Counted from the stretch's first letter, positions 7,973-17,532 are shown. The stretch: DNA of 64,000 nucleotides from CAVVNC01 sp963750015 (GCA_963750015.1 CAVVPU010000143.1:1-64000); one strand, 5' to 3'. Notes: generated from the sequence alone by a model not told the origin. A program made the numbers and translations.

Positions 7973-9527
7973 ATGGGACCGGACGGACAGCAAGACGGGA
8001 TCTACCATGTGTTTGTGCTTATGATGGAAAACCGCTCGTTCGACCATATGCTGGGATTCGCAGGCATCTCCGGAGTCGACGCAGCCACGGGCAAGCCAAC
8101 GCGGGCCGATGACCTCGTGGACAACCCCCACTACAACGTAGATCCAGCTAATGCAGGTACGCAGGTCTTCGCCGCCACCCCGGGAGACTTGAAGATCAAC
8201 CTGCCCGATCCCGATCCGGGCCACGAGTTCAGAAATGCCCTCACGCAGCTGTGCGGCTCCAACGCCACCTACCCCGACCCCGCGACCGGAAAATATCCCC
8301 TCATCGACTCCAGCGGTTTTATCGCCAGCTATCGGATAAGCGGCGCGCCCAGCCCTGCCAAGATCATGAAATGCTTCTCTCCGGAGCAAGTGCCGGTCCT
8401 CACGACACTGGCAAGTGAGTTCGCCCTGTGTGATCGCTGGTTTGCGTCCATGCCCGGGCCTACGTGGCCGAACCGCTTTTTTATCCATGCCGCTTCCTCG
8501 GGCGGGCTCGACGACAGCCCGTCGAGTTTCTCGTCGGCAACGGCGACTTTCCTCAGCGGATACGGCTTTCAGAACGGCACCATATATGACCGCCTCGACG
8601 CTGCGCACCTCGCGTGGACCGTCTTCATGGGTGACGAAGCTGCCCCAGGTCTTCAGTATCAAAGGCATGACCGAAGCGAGGCTTGAGGGCCATTTTCAGG
8701 GCTTTGACCAATTTGAAAAAACGGTCAATGACCCGGGGTTCTCCGCAAATTATGTCTTCATCGAACCGAGCTACGGGAACGTGCTCCCCACAACCCCCGG
8801 TGATTTCACATGCGGGTCCTCGCAGCATCCCCTTGATGACGTGACCCGTGGGGAGAAGCTCATCAAAAGTGTCTACGAGATCATCAGGAATTCACCCCAT
8901 TGGAATAAGAGCCTGCTGCTGGTCACCTACGATGAACACGGCGGCTTCTACGATCATGTCACACCCCCCGCGACGGTCAGCCCCGGCGACTGGATTACGG
9001 ATAGCGCCAACAACCATCACAACTTCGACTTCACCCAGTTGGGAATCAGGGTGCCGGCCGTCGTTGTATCGCCTTTCATCCCCCGTCATACCGTGGACCA
9101 CGCAGTCTACGACCACACCTCTCTACTGGCAACCGTCGAGGCTATCTTCGGCATCGAGCCCCTGACGAATCGTGATAAACAGGCCAACAGTCTCAATCAT
9201 CTTCTCTCCCTGAATGCCCCCAGGACCGACGCACCTGCCACGCTTCCCGACCCGCCCGATTCGGGCTTTCGCTGCCCCCATGATACTCCGGCCGGGCAGG
9301 CCGCCCCCCCTATCGCACCACAGTGCGCTATGGGCGGGGCCCAGCCTGGTCCGATTGACCCTACCCTCCAGGGATGGCTCCACGTGGCGTTCCTGAGGCA
9401 TCACCAGACGATCCCAGAGGCTGACAAGGCGGCTCACATACGGGATTTCCTGAAGATCAACGACCGCGTCGATGCTCTCGCCTACATGAAAGAGGTGAGC
9501 GCCAAAATAAAGACCCTAATAAGGTAA
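7973..9527 (+). CDS. Phosphoesterase (phospholipase C / acid phosphatase family), frameshifted
   Basis: Metal-dependent phosphoesterase of the alkaline-phosphatase superfamily (PF04185), about 517 residues if the frame is restored. The N-terminal part has IYHVFVLMMENRSFDHMLG, the family metal-binding signature, and FALCDRWFASMPGPTWPNRFF. The C-terminal part has LLVTYDEHGGFYDHVTPP, RVPAVVVSPF and YDHTSLLATVEAIFG. The first frame leaves family-like sequence at about 8638 and stops at 8686. The second frame resumes with LPQVFSIKGM at about 8640, so one base is shifted within about 8633-8645. Either a recent mutation or a sequence error is possible. Family members are normally exported, often by Tat, but this start (ATG after AAGGAGGTG) has no signal peptide. 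The exact substrate is not readable. Confidence 0.75.
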
Positions 9528-9547
9528 CGCGCCGGGAAGTTGTAGGA

Positions 9548-9664
9548 ATGCGACTGGAGGTGCCAATAGCCATACAAGAGTTCGAACGGTCGGGGAACTG
9601 GCCGAACGAATTACGCGGGTTCCTGAACTGGAAAGGGGGGCCGAGGAATATCCGGTCAAGGTAA
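9548..9664 (+). CDS. Possible 38-residue small protein
   Basis: A short open frame between the phosphoesterase and the GH13 gene, starting at ATG 9548 and ending at TAA 9664. It reads MRLEVPIAIQEFERSGNW and onward, with Trp and Arg residues but no recognisable family. The start is preceded only by a weak GTAGGA. It may be the remnant of a larger gene or simply intergenic DNA. Confidence 0.15.
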   Translation: MRLEVPIAIQEFERSGNWPNELRGFLNWKGGPRNIRSR

Positions 9665-9712
9665 TGGCCGCCCTCGCAGCCCCACTTGAGGGGTATCGAT
9701 GTGGAGGATATC

Positions 9713-11524
9713 ATGCCGATTTCCCAACGTCCTTTCATGGGTGCGATTCCTTATGACACCGGTGTGACGTTTCGGGTCTGGGCACCCTTTGCTGCCCAGG
9801 TCTCGGTAGCCGGAGACTTCAATGCCTGGTCCACCACAACGAATCCCCTCTACCCTGAGAAGAATGGGTATTGGTCGGCCGATATCGGGGGAGCCGGGGT
9901 CAATAGCCAATACAAATTCTGTATTGTTGATTCGACACAGTCGCTCATCTGGCGGAACGACCCTTACGCCCGCTCCATCACCCACAGCGACGGCAACATG
10001 AACAGCGTCATCGCCGCCACGGACGATGGGTACGTCACTCCCTCCTACAGCACGCCTTCCTGGAACGAGATGGTCATCTACGAGTTGCACATCGGCAGCT
10101 TCGTTTTCGACCCCACGAGTCCCCGCCATTACGGCTCCTTCGCCGCCGTCATCGGCAAGCTCGATTACCTTCGCGACCTCGGCGTCAACGCCATCGAGGT
10201 CATGGCCGTAGCAGAGTTCGACGGTGATATTTCCTGGGGCTATAATCCGGCCTATATCTTTGCTATCGAGGACGAATATGGAGGGCCCAACGGCTTCCGC
10301 AATCTCGTGAATGAAGCGCATGGCCGCGGCATCGCGGTCATCCTTGACGTGGTATACAATCATCTTGGATATCCCTCGGACGACATGTGGCGGTTCGATG
10401 GCTGGTCTCAGAACGGCAAAGGAGGCATCTACTTCTACGACGATTGGCGGAGCACGACGGCCTGGGGCGAGACCAGGTTCGACTACGGCCGGGGCGAAGT
10501 CCGTCAGTATCTGTGCGACAATGCCCTGCGCTGGCTGGAGCAGCGGTATGTGGACGGTCTTCGGTGGGATTCTGTCGGCTCGATCCGGAACGTGAGGGAC
10601 CAGAACAACGATCCCGCTGACGATATCCCCGACGGGTGGAGCCTGATGCAGTGGATCAATTCCCTCGTCAGCCAGCGCCAGCCCTGGAAAATCATGATCG
10701 CCGAAGACCTGAAGGATAACATATGGATCACGAAAGACACAGGATCCGGCGGCGCCGGCTTCGGTGCTCAGTGGGGTGCCGCTTTTCTCTGGACGGTCCG
10801 GGGCGCCATCATAGGGCCCGATGACGCCTCGCGCGACATGGAGGCGCTGGCATCCGTGATCTCCCAGGCCTATAACGGAAACGCTTTCGAGCGCGTGATC
10901 TACACTGAATCCCACGACGCTGATTCCAACGGCCAGGCGCGCGTTCCGGAGATGATCTGGCCCGGGAACGCCGCGAGTTGGTATTCGAAGAAACGTTCAA
11001 CCCTGGGTGCGGCCCTCGTTTTGACCGCCCCGGGCATCCCCATGCTTTTCATGGGGCAGGAATTCCTGGAAAGCGGCTGGTTCCACAATGACCCTCAGGA
11101 ACTGGACTGGTCCAAGGCGGCCACATATACAGGCATTGTCCAGCTCTACCGGGACCTCATCCATCTTCGCCGCAACTGGTTCAATAATACGCGCGGACTG
11201 CGGGGGCAGTATACGAATGTCTTCCATGTTAACAACAGCGACAAGGTACTGGCGTACCACCGGTGGGACCAGGGCGGCACCGGTGACGATGTGGTGGTGG
11301 TGCTCAACTTCTCCAATCAATCTTACGGCGCCTACACGATAGGGTTTCCGCGCGGCGGGCGCTGGCGCGTGCGGTTCAACAGCGACTGGGAGGGCTACGA
11401 CCCGGATTTCGGCAATTGGTCAAGCTATGATACTGACGCCGGCGCAGGCTCGTACGACAACATGCCCTTCAGGGCGAACGTGGGACTGGGTCCCTACAGT
11501 GCGATCATCCTCTCGCAGGACTAG
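9713..11524 (+). CDS. GH13 alpha-amylase-family enzyme (branching-enzyme-like)
   Basis: A 603-residue glycoside hydrolase or glucanotransferase acting on alpha-1,4 glucans. An N-terminal CBM48-like module (GVTFRVWAPFAAQVSVAGDFNAW) is followed by the (beta/alpha)8 barrel with motif I VILDVVYNHLG, nucleophile Asp286 in GLRWDS, acid/base Glu331 in IAEDLK, and Asp402 in TESHDAD. A C-terminal beta domain ends the protein. The architecture resembles branching or trehalohydrolase-type enzymes rather than secreted amylases, and there is no signal peptide. ATG 9713 is preferred over the ATG at 9686 because GGAGG lies five bases upstream. It sits between a phosphoesterase and a muramidase with similar codon style, and there is no glycogen operon around it. 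Confidence 0.8.
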   Translation: MPISQRPFMGAIPYDTGVTFRVWAPFAAQVSVAGDFNAWSTTTNPLYPEKNGYWSADIGGAGVNSQYKFCIVDSTQSLIWRNDPYARSITHSDGNMNSVIAATDDGYVTPSYSTPSWNEMVIYELHIGSFVFDPTSPRHYGSFAAVIGKLDYLRDLGVNAIEVMAVAEFDGDISWGYNPAYIFAIEDEYGGPNGFRNLVNEAHGRGIAVILDVVYNHLGYPSDDMWRFDGWSQNGKGGIYFYDDWRSTTAWGETRFDYGRGEVRQYLCDNALRWLEQRYVDGLRWDSVGSIRNVRDQNNDPADDIPDGWSLMQWINSLVSQRQPWKIMIAEDLKDNIWITKDTGSGGAGFGAQWGAAFLWTVRGAIIGPDDASRDMEALASVISQAYNGNAFERVIYTESHDADSNGQARVPEMIWPGNAASWYSKKRSTLGAALVLTAPGIPMLFMGQEFLESGWFHNDPQELDWSKAATYTGIVQLYRDLIHLRRNWFNNTRGLRGQYTNVFHVNNSDKVLAYHRWDQGGTGDDVVVVLNFSNQSYGAYTIGFPRGGRWRVRFNSDWEGYDPDFGNWSSYDTDAGAGSYDNMPFRANVGLGPYSAIILSQD

Positions 11525-11557
11525 GGACCTCGCAAGCAATAGATACAGGGGGCACGG

Positions 11558-12067
11558 ATGGCAAATTTCGATATTTCCTTCGAAATAACTTCCAGGAACG
11601 AAGGCGGCTACACGAAGGATCCCCACGAAACGTGGATGGGAATTGACCGGGCAGAGCAACCTGGATGGGAGGGATGGTCAATTGTCGATACCATGAAAGG
11701 TCAGAGTGATTTCCCTCATTGCCTATCCTCGAATAATGACCTGCTCCGAAGCGTCAGGGATTTCTTCAGGGTTCACTTTTGGCAGCCGGTGAAGGGCGAT
11801 GAAATTACCGCACAGGAGGTAGCGGACAAGCTCTACGATGCCGGTGTTAACATGGGGGTAGGGACAGCAATAAGATTAATGCAGGGGGCGCTCGGCCTCA
11901 CCGTTGATGGAATAGTAGGCCCCCACACGATAGAAGCAATGAACGGCGCTGACCCGGCGGACGCGCTTTCAAGATTCAAGGACCTCAGAATAGCGCACTA
12001 CAAAGAAATAGTCGAGAATCATCCGGAGGATGAGAAATACCTTGATTCGTGGGTGGCCAGGTGCTGA
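11558..12067 (+). CDS. GH108-type peptidoglycan hydrolase (N-acetylmuramidase)
   Basis: A 169-residue lysozyme-like protein of the GH108 / PG_binding_3 type found in phage endolysins and secretion-associated muramidases. The N-terminal half has the catalytic motif NEGGYTKDP (Glu15), with WMGID in the position where phage enzymes carry a FGIT-like segment. The C-terminal half carries the peptidoglycan-binding part, LYDAGVNMGVGTAIRLMQGALGLTVDGIVGPHTIEAMNG. No signal peptide or transmembrane helix is visible, so export would need a holin-like or specialised route, or the gene is a phage remnant. It starts 33 bp after the GH13 stop codon, and other phage genes are absent. Confidence 0.75.
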   Translation: MANFDISFEITSRNEGGYTKDPHETWMGIDRAEQPGWEGWSIVDTMKGQSDFPHCLSSNNDLLRSVRDFFRVHFWQPVKGDEITAQEVADKLYDAGVNMGVGTAIRLMQGALGLTVDGIVGPHTIEAMNGADPADALSRFKDLRIAHYKEIVENHPEDEKYLDSWVARC

Positions 12068-12179
12068 CCACCCCTCCTCTTTCTTAGGCTTTACGCCGCG
12101 AGCTTCGTGAGTACCTCCAGAGAGTTTGTACGGCCCCACCGAGGACGTCTGCGCCAATCCGGCGAGCGGCGCCCTCACA

Positions 12180-12785
12180 TTACTCTTCTTCGTAGCCTGT
12201 GAGCATGGATTTGATGTGTGTAAACGGGGTTTTTCCCAGCGTCGACATGTAGACGTGCACGATCAGATAGATGACGAAGAAATAGGCCACGGTCACATGC
12301 ACGGCGTCGAGTATCCTTATTCCCCCTATGGCCCCTATAGCAGCGCGGAAATAGTTGATATTACTGAATAATATCCCGGTAATGGCGATGATCGGCGTAA
12401 GGGCGAACTGTACCGTGATGTAGGCGATCTTTTGGAGGACATTGAATTTTTCTTGAGGCGTCGCGGGGCAGGGGTTGGCCATGCCTCTGAAGATCCCGAA
12501 GGAATAGTAGAGGGCCTGGCAATAGGAATTCTTGATGTCTTTTCGATGGAAGGCATAGTTCTTCCGCAGGTTGCTGCTGAAAATGCTGTAGACGAGCCAG
12601 AACAGATAAGAGACTACGAGGACTTCTCCTGTCATCCTGTGGAGGAGAACGGCGTTCCTGTAGGGAAAGAGGAAATCGATCCCTGGAACGCGGAGCCGTA
12701 TTCCGGTGAGGATGAGCAGGATGATGAGCAGAGTGTTGACCCAGTGCCATATCCTCAAAGTAAGCGGGTGAAGGTAGTGTTTCAT
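12180..12785 (-). CDS. Membrane cytochrome b (b561 / hydrogenase cyt b type)
   Basis: A 201-residue integral membrane protein with four hydrophobic helices. It is of the cytochrome b561 / Ni-Fe hydrogenase cytochrome b family and should move electrons between the quinone pool and a periplasmic partner. Candidate haem b ligands are the His residues in HPLTLRIWHWVNT, LLHRMTGE and the last helix (VHVTVAYFFVIYLIVHVYM). The start overlaps the end of the multihaem cytochrome c gene by 4 bp (ATGA), indicating translational coupling and a joint complex. The loop between helices two and three is charged and includes a short NPCPATPQEK segment. Electron direction cannot be decided from the sequence. 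Confidence 0.8.
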   Translation of the reverse strand: MKHYLHPLTLRIWHWVNTLLIILLILTGIRLRVPGIDFLFPYRNAVLLHRMTGEVLVVSYLFWLVYSIFSSNLRKNYAFHRKDIKNSYCQALYYSFGIFRGMANPCPATPQEKFNVLQKIAYITVQFALTPIIAITGILFSNINYFRAAIGAIGGIRILDAVHVTVAYFFVIYLIVHVYMSTLGKTPFTHIKSMLTGYEEE

Positions 12786-14491
12786 CGTCTCACCAGGATG
12801 CGCACCAGAATGCGCAGGATGACATGGATGCAGACGCCGAACAGGGCGAGGAGTATCACAACTATACCGAAGAGATCGATGAGCTTGAATCCGAGGTGCT
12901 CCCCGGCTTGGCCGCCTTTGCCGAGGCCCATGAATGTGGCGAAATCGCGCTTTTCCAGCTTATACTCTCCGAGGAGGAAGAGGTCTACGGCGGTACCGAT
13001 AGGATAGGACGAAAAGAGAGTGCCTTTCACCGGTATATAATGGGTCGATTCTTTCCCCGGAATGGCGAAGAACATGGACTCGTAGAAATTGGCCTCGCGC
13101 GAATGGCAGGTGACGCACCGTTTTTCCTTAACCGGTATCTCCGAATAGTCATGGTAGGCTTTAGTCACGAGGATCGACGCATCTATAACCGCGTCCTTGT
13201 CTTGTTTCCTCAACAGAGTAAAGAGCGCGCCGATTCCCGCATCGTTCCCGTCGTTCGTCGTCTTGTGGCTCTCCACGTAATCGATGGGGTCGGCCTGGGA
13301 GAGGGCGGTCAACCGGTCGTAGGAAAGAAAGGTCTTCCTGCCTGCGCTCTCCCGGGCAAAGAAATAGACCATGCTCTTTTCCGACCTGGGGCTGTGGCAG
13401 GTGGCGCATTCCAGGTAGCTGAAGTGAAGGGTGGTGTTGGGCAGCCACTCGTGGCGCTTGATGTATCCGGTGTGGCAGCGCGCGCAGACATTGATACGCT
13501 CCCTGGCCGTCAGTTCTTTGTAAGTCCGGATCCGGTGGGGGTTGTGGCAGTCCAGGCACATGGCCGCCCCCAATCTGCCGTGTGCCGACGAAGAATAGGC
13601 TTTCGTCACGTCATCGTGGCACCTGGCGCAGACGCTCGAATCGATGGACCAGCCGTGATCGGTTTTCTTTTCCGAGCCATGGCAGTCGGTGCAGGTCACC
13701 CCGTTTTTGCCGTGGACGGTGAGACTGAATTCCTCGGCGGAGGGAAGGACAGGTATGAAGATGCGGGGGTCTATTCGCAGTTGATAAGACTTGGAGTCGC
13801 TGACCCTCAGGCTCGCATCCTTGAAATAGCCGCCTTCGCCGTGGCATGTGGCGCACGCGGCCGGCTTTGCCGAAATGGTATGGAGACCTCCCGTCGCCTT
13901 GTAGCTTGTCTCGATTAGAGTGCTTCCCTTTGTGGACCCCTGAAGAGCCTGCCTGAATCGCTGCCACTCGGCCTTGTCTACGATACCATTAGAGTCACGG
14001 TCGACACTAGTCTGAGCCGGGGCTTCTGAGCCTTTGATGATGACCTGCACAACAAGCCGGGTCTTGTCCGGTTTCGCGTGACAGGCGACGCAGGCAAGAT
14101 TGCTGAGGTGCCTCTCTGTGGCCGGAAGGCCGGCATGGGACACCTTACCGTGGCAGGTAATACATTCCTTCTTATCCGTGTCCGGATTATGGGCGTTGTG
14201 GCATTTTTCGCAGTCGAGTCCCTGGGTCTTATGGACATCCTTGCCATAGTGGCCCGCTTCCTGGGGATGGCAGGTGGCGCACACTGGTTTCGGAAGCTTC
14301 TCGGCGTGGGGTACGTCGGTAATGGCGGAGTGACAGTCAATACAGCCTGCGCCGCCGTGGGATACTCCCTTGAGGGTGTCGTGACACCCGAGACAGTCTT
14401 CGTTGGTCACCGCAGCCCGGGCCGGAGCCACGAGGAATAGTGCCACCAGTACTGTCGACAAGAGAACGAGGGTCCTTCCACACGCGGTCAC
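12782..14491 (-). CDS. Thirteen-haem cytochrome c with EF-hand and C-terminal anchor
   Basis: A 569-residue exported protein with a signal peptide (LLSTVLVALFLVAPARA) and thirteen CxxCH haem-c motifs: CLGCH, CIDCH, CATCH, CEKCH, CITCH, CVACH, CATCH, CTDCH, CARCH, CLDCH, CARCH, CATCH and CVTCH. Between haems six and seven, residues 164-175 (DRDSNGIVDKAE) form a canonical EF-hand calcium loop. A single transmembrane helix lies near residues 535-560 and anchors the protein with the haems in the periplasm. The GTG start at 14491 is the only reasonable one. Paired with the downstream cytochrome b it should form a quinol-linked electron-transfer unit, similar in idea to NrfH/cytochrome c complexes, with an unknown terminal partner. 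It is not a close match to any characterised multihaem enzyme I can name. Confidence 0.85.
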   Translation of the reverse strand: MTACGRTLVLLSTVLVALFLVAPARAAVTNEDCLGCHDTLKGVSHGGAGCIDCHSAITDVPHAEKLPKPVCATCHPQEAGHYGKDVHKTQGLDCEKCHNAHNPDTDKKECITCHGKVSHAGLPATERHLSNLACVACHAKPDKTRLVVQVIIKGSEAPAQTSVDRDSNGIVDKAEWQRFRQALQGSTKGSTLIETSYKATGGLHTISAKPAACATCHGEGGYFKDASLRVSDSKSYQLRIDPRIFIPVLPSAEEFSLTVHGKNGVTCTDCHGSEKKTDHGWSIDSSVCARCHDDVTKAYSSSAHGRLGAAMCLDCHNPHRIRTYKELTARERINVCARCHTGYIKRHEWLPNTTLHFSYLECATCHSPRSEKSMVYFFARESAGRKTFLSYDRLTALSQADPIDYVESHKTTNDGNDAGIGALFTLLRKQDKDAVIDASILVTKAYHDYSEIPVKEKRCVTCHSREANFYESMFFAIPGKESTHYIPVKGTLFSSYPIGTAVDLFLLGEYKLEKRDFATFMGLGKGGQAGEHLGFKLIDLFGIVVILLALFGVCIHVILRILVRILVRR

Positions 14492-14732
14492 AACAAGATT
14501 TAATGTTCCTTGCCCTCGGTTGTCAATATAATTCGCAACAATCCGGCAATCCGTGCCTGCGGAAACTTGAAAAGGCCTTTAATGAGTCCCATTGGCTCTA
14601 CGCGACCTATAGGTCTTGCAAAACGCTCCTCGCCCGGACCGGCCCCACATCGCGCGGCTTGGCAGGCCGCTGCATCACGAGCTTTTTCGCCCCGGAACGG
14701 ACTTTTGTGGTATATTTTCTGTCCTATAGACG

Positions 14733-15539
14733 ATGGTGTCGATCATTATTACCACCTATAATAGACGGGCTTTCCTCGAAGAGGCCCTTGCCTCGGTCAT
14801 GAGCCAGGATTTCACTGACAGGGAGATCATCGTAGTGGACGATGGTTCCACGGATGGTTCCGGCGAAGCGGTCCGGGGCCTGCCGGTGCGCTATGAGTGG
14901 AAGGAGAATGGGGGCGTGAGCTCGGCCCGCAATCGGGGCATCGGCCTTGCGCAAGGAGATTTCTTCGCCTTTCTCGACGTGGATGACTTGTGGAAGCGGA
15001 ACAAATTAAGCGTGCAGATGAAGGCTATGGCGGAGCAGGGTGCCCATATCTGCTACACCGACGAGGTCTGGCTTAAAGACGGTCGAAGACTCAACCAGGG
15101 CAAGAGGCACCGGAAATACTCGGGCTTCATCTACGAGCGATGCCTCCCCTTGTGCATCATCAGCCCGTCTTCGGTGGTCGTGGCCCGGAAGGTCTTCGAC
15201 GACGTAGGCCTCTTCGACGAATCCCTTCTCGTGTGTGAAGACTACGATATGTGGCTGCGTATATGCAACCGTTACCCGGTGCTCTTTATCCCGAGGCCTT
15301 TGATCGTGAAGAGGGGAGGCCACCCGGACCAGCTGTCGCGCTCCTGCGAGGTGATGGACCGCTTCAGGATAAAGGCACTCATGAAAATGCTGGAATCGGG
15401 AGTTCTCGACAATGACATGAGGCGCGCGACGCTCGAGGAGTTGGGCAGGAAGTGCTCCGTCGTTGCGAAGGGCGCTGCCAAACGGGGAAGAGCGGATGAG
15501 GCCGAGTACTATTCCTCTCTGGCCTCTCCCAGCCTGTAA
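14733..15539 (+). CDS. Family 2 glycosyltransferase
   Basis: A 268-residue GT-A fold glycosyltransferase. It begins almost directly with the nucleotide-sugar site, MVSIIITTYNRRAFLEEALASVMSQ, then EIIVVDDGSTDGSGE, SSARNRGIGLAQGDFFAFLDVDD (the DxD metal motif) and the acceptor-side VCEDYDMWLRI. There is no transmembrane helix, so it should be cytosolic or peripheral. The acceptor and sugar are unknown, though cell-envelope polysaccharide synthesis is likely. No Shine-Dalgarno sequence precedes the ATG. TATATT lies only about 17 bases upstream, so a leaderless or very short leader is possible. It stands alone between the cytochrome pair and fhs. Confidence 0.85.
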   Translation: MVSIIITTYNRRAFLEEALASVMSQDFTDREIIVVDDGSTDGSGEAVRGLPVRYEWKENGGVSSARNRGIGLAQGDFFAFLDVDDLWKRNKLSVQMKAMAEQGAHICYTDEVWLKDGRRLNQGKRHRKYSGFIYERCLPLCIISPSSVVVARKVFDDVGLFDESLLVCEDYDMWLRICNRYPVLFIPRPLIVKRGGHPDQLSRSCEVMDRFRIKALMKMLESGVLDNDMRRATLEELGRKCSVVAKGAAKRGRADEAEYYSSLASPSL

Positions 15540-15542
15540 TTT

Positions 15543-15582
15543 TGGGATGCTTACAGCCTGTGCATAGGGAGGGGGCATCCCA
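15543..15582 (+). terminator. Hairpin after the glycosyltransferase gene
   Basis: TGGGATGC at 15543-15550 pairs with GCATCCCA at 15575-15582, enclosing a 24-nt loop and followed by CTTTGTG. It is probably a weak terminator isolating fhs from the upstream gene. Confidence 0.4.
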
Positions 15583-15650
15583 CTTTGTGAAATATATGTT
15601 TATCGGCCCTGGACGCCGGTCTTCAGCCCTTGTGAATGTAAGCGCAATTC

Positions 15651-15680
15651 TTGACAAAAGGGTGCAATTTCCGGTACTAG
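15651..15680 (+). promoter_or_regulatory. Sigma-70-type promoter of fhs
   Basis: TTGACA at 15651-15656, an 18-bp spacer, then TACTAG at 15675-15680. It lies 45 bp upstream of the fhs start codon. Confidence 0.6.
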
Positions 15681-15724
15681 TTTTGTTGATCACACAGGTG
15701 AACAATTATTGAGGAGGGTATTGT

Positions 15725-17485
15725 ATGGCATACGACGCGACAAAGATGGCGGATTGGCAGATTGCGGATGCAGCAGAAGGACAGATGAAATCTATCTGGC
15801 AGCTCGGCGATGAGATGGGACTGAAGAAAGACGAGATCATCCCTTACGGCCGGATAGGAAGAGTCGATTTCATGAAGATTATCGACCGGCTGAAGGACAA
15901 GCCGGACGGCAAGTACATCGAAGTGACGGCTATCACGCCGACCCCCCTTGGCGAAGGCAAGACGACCGTCTCCATGGGTCTCGTGGAAGGCATGGGGAAG
16001 AGGGGCTGGAGCGTGTGCGGCGCTATCCGCCAGCCATCGGGCGGCCCTACCATGAACATCAAGGGAAGCGCGGCAGGCGGCGGCAATGCCCAGGCAATCC
16101 CCTTGACCGAATTTTCCCTGGGCCTCACGGGGGACATCAACAACATCATGAACGCCCATAACCTCTCGATGGTGGCCCTCACGTCGAGGATGCAGCACGA
16201 GAGGAACTATTCGGACGCCGAGCTCGCGAAACGCAAGCTGCGCAGGCTCGACGTGGACCCGAAGAATGTCCAGACGGGATGGGTCATGGACTTCTGCGCC
16301 CAATCATTACGGAACATGGTAATCGGCCTGGGCGGCAAGATGGACGGCTTTCTCATGCAGTCCCGTTTCGACATCGCCGTCAGCTCCGAGGTAATGGCCA
16401 TCCTCGCCATCGTGAGGGACTTGGCAGACCTCCGGGAGAGACTCGGGAAGATCACCATGGCTTACGACAGATCGGGCAAGCCCGTCACCACCGACGATCT
16501 CGAGGTGGCAGGCGCAATGACCGCCTTCATGAGAGAGAGCATCAACCCCAGCCTGCTCCAGACCGTCGAGGGACAGCCTGTGTTCGTTCACGCAGGACCC
16601 TTCGCGAATATCGCCGTGGGCCAGTCTTCGATCATCGCCGACCGGGTGGCCCTGAAGCTCTTCGACTACAATGTCACGGAGAGCGGATTTGCCGCGGACA
16701 TCGGCTTCGAGAAGTTCTGGAACGTGAAATCAAGGATCAGCGGCCTTAAGCCGAACGTGTCGGTCCTCACCACGACCATTCGCGCCCTCAAGATGCATGG
16801 CGGCGGGCCGAAAGTATCGCCGGGCCTTCCCCTGCCCGAAGAGTACAAAAAAGAGAATCTCGGCCTCCTCGAGAAGGGCGCCGCGAACATGGTCCACCAT
16901 ATCAAGACCATCAAACAGTCGGGCATGAAGCCTGTGGTCTGTATCAACTGGTTCCACACCGACACGAAGGACGAAGTCGCCCTGCTCCGCAGGCTCGCGG
17001 AAGCGGAAGGCGCCCGAGTGGCAGTATCGACCCACTGGCTGAACGGCGGCGATGGGGCCCTCGAGCTCGCCGACGCGGTTCATGACGCCTGTGAAGAGAA
17101 GTCCGATTTCAAGTTCCTCTATCCCCTCGAAATGCCTCTTCGCCAGAGGGTCGAGTTGGTGGCCAAGAACGTTTACGGCGCTGACGGTGTATCATGGACG
17201 CCCGAGGCAGAGGCCAAGGCGAAGGCCTTCGAAGCCGATCCCGAAAAGAAAGATTACTATACTATGATGGTAAAGACCCATCTGAGCCTTTCCCACAATC
17301 CCGATATGAAAGGGGTGCCCAAGGGCTGGATCCTGCCTGTTCGGGACGTGCTCGTCTTCTCGGGAGCGCGTTTTCTCTGCCCTGTGACCGGCACGATCAC
17401 CCTTATGCCCGGTACCGGGTCAGATCCGGCGTACAGGAGGATCGACGTCGATACGAAGACAGGCAAGGTTACGGGAGTTTTTTAG
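15725..17485 (+). CDS. fhs: Formate--tetrahydrofolate ligase
   Basis: ATP-dependent ligation of formate to tetrahydrofolate giving 10-formyl-THF, the entry to the methyl branch of the Wood-Ljungdahl pathway, or ATP-yielding in reverse. The 586-residue protein has the P-loop TPTPLGEGKTT and the conserved QPSGGPTMNIKGSAAGGG, GDINNIMNAHNL and GKPVTTDDLEVAGAM segments. This is slightly longer than the usual 555-560. The ATG follows GAGGAGGG. It has its own promoter and is separated from the acs operon by the convergent iclR gene, so it can be controlled independently. Confidence 0.95.
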   Translation: MAYDATKMADWQIADAAEGQMKSIWQLGDEMGLKKDEIIPYGRIGRVDFMKIIDRLKDKPDGKYIEVTAITPTPLGEGKTTVSMGLVEGMGKRGWSVCGAIRQPSGGPTMNIKGSAAGGGNAQAIPLTEFSLGLTGDINNIMNAHNLSMVALTSRMQHERNYSDAELAKRKLRRLDVDPKNVQTGWVMDFCAQSLRNMVIGLGGKMDGFLMQSRFDIAVSSEVMAILAIVRDLADLRERLGKITMAYDRSGKPVTTDDLEVAGAMTAFMRESINPSLLQTVEGQPVFVHAGPFANIAVGQSSIIADRVALKLFDYNVTESGFAADIGFEKFWNVKSRISGLKPNVSVLTTTIRALKMHGGGPKVSPGLPLPEEYKKENLGLLEKGAANMVHHIKTIKQSGMKPVVCINWFHTDTKDEVALLRRLAEAEGARVAVSTHWLNGGDGALELADAVHDACEEKSDFKFLYPLEMPLRQRVELVAKNVYGADGVSWTPEAEAKAKAFEADPEKKDYYTMMVKTHLSLSHNPDMKGVPKGWILPVRDVLVFSGARFLCPVTGTITLMPGTGSDPAYRRIDVDTKTGKVTGVF

Positions 17486-17497
17486 AGAGTATAGCAT

Positions 17498-17532
17498 GGG
17501 GTAGGGGGCACGAGCTGATAGCTCCCTACCCC
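17498..17532. terminator. Bidirectional terminator between fhs and iclR
   Basis: GGGGTAGGG at 17498-17506 pairs with CCCTACCCC at 17524-17532. On the plus strand TCGTTTT follows. It serves the end of fhs and overlaps the stop codon region of the convergent iclR gene. Confidence 0.65.
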
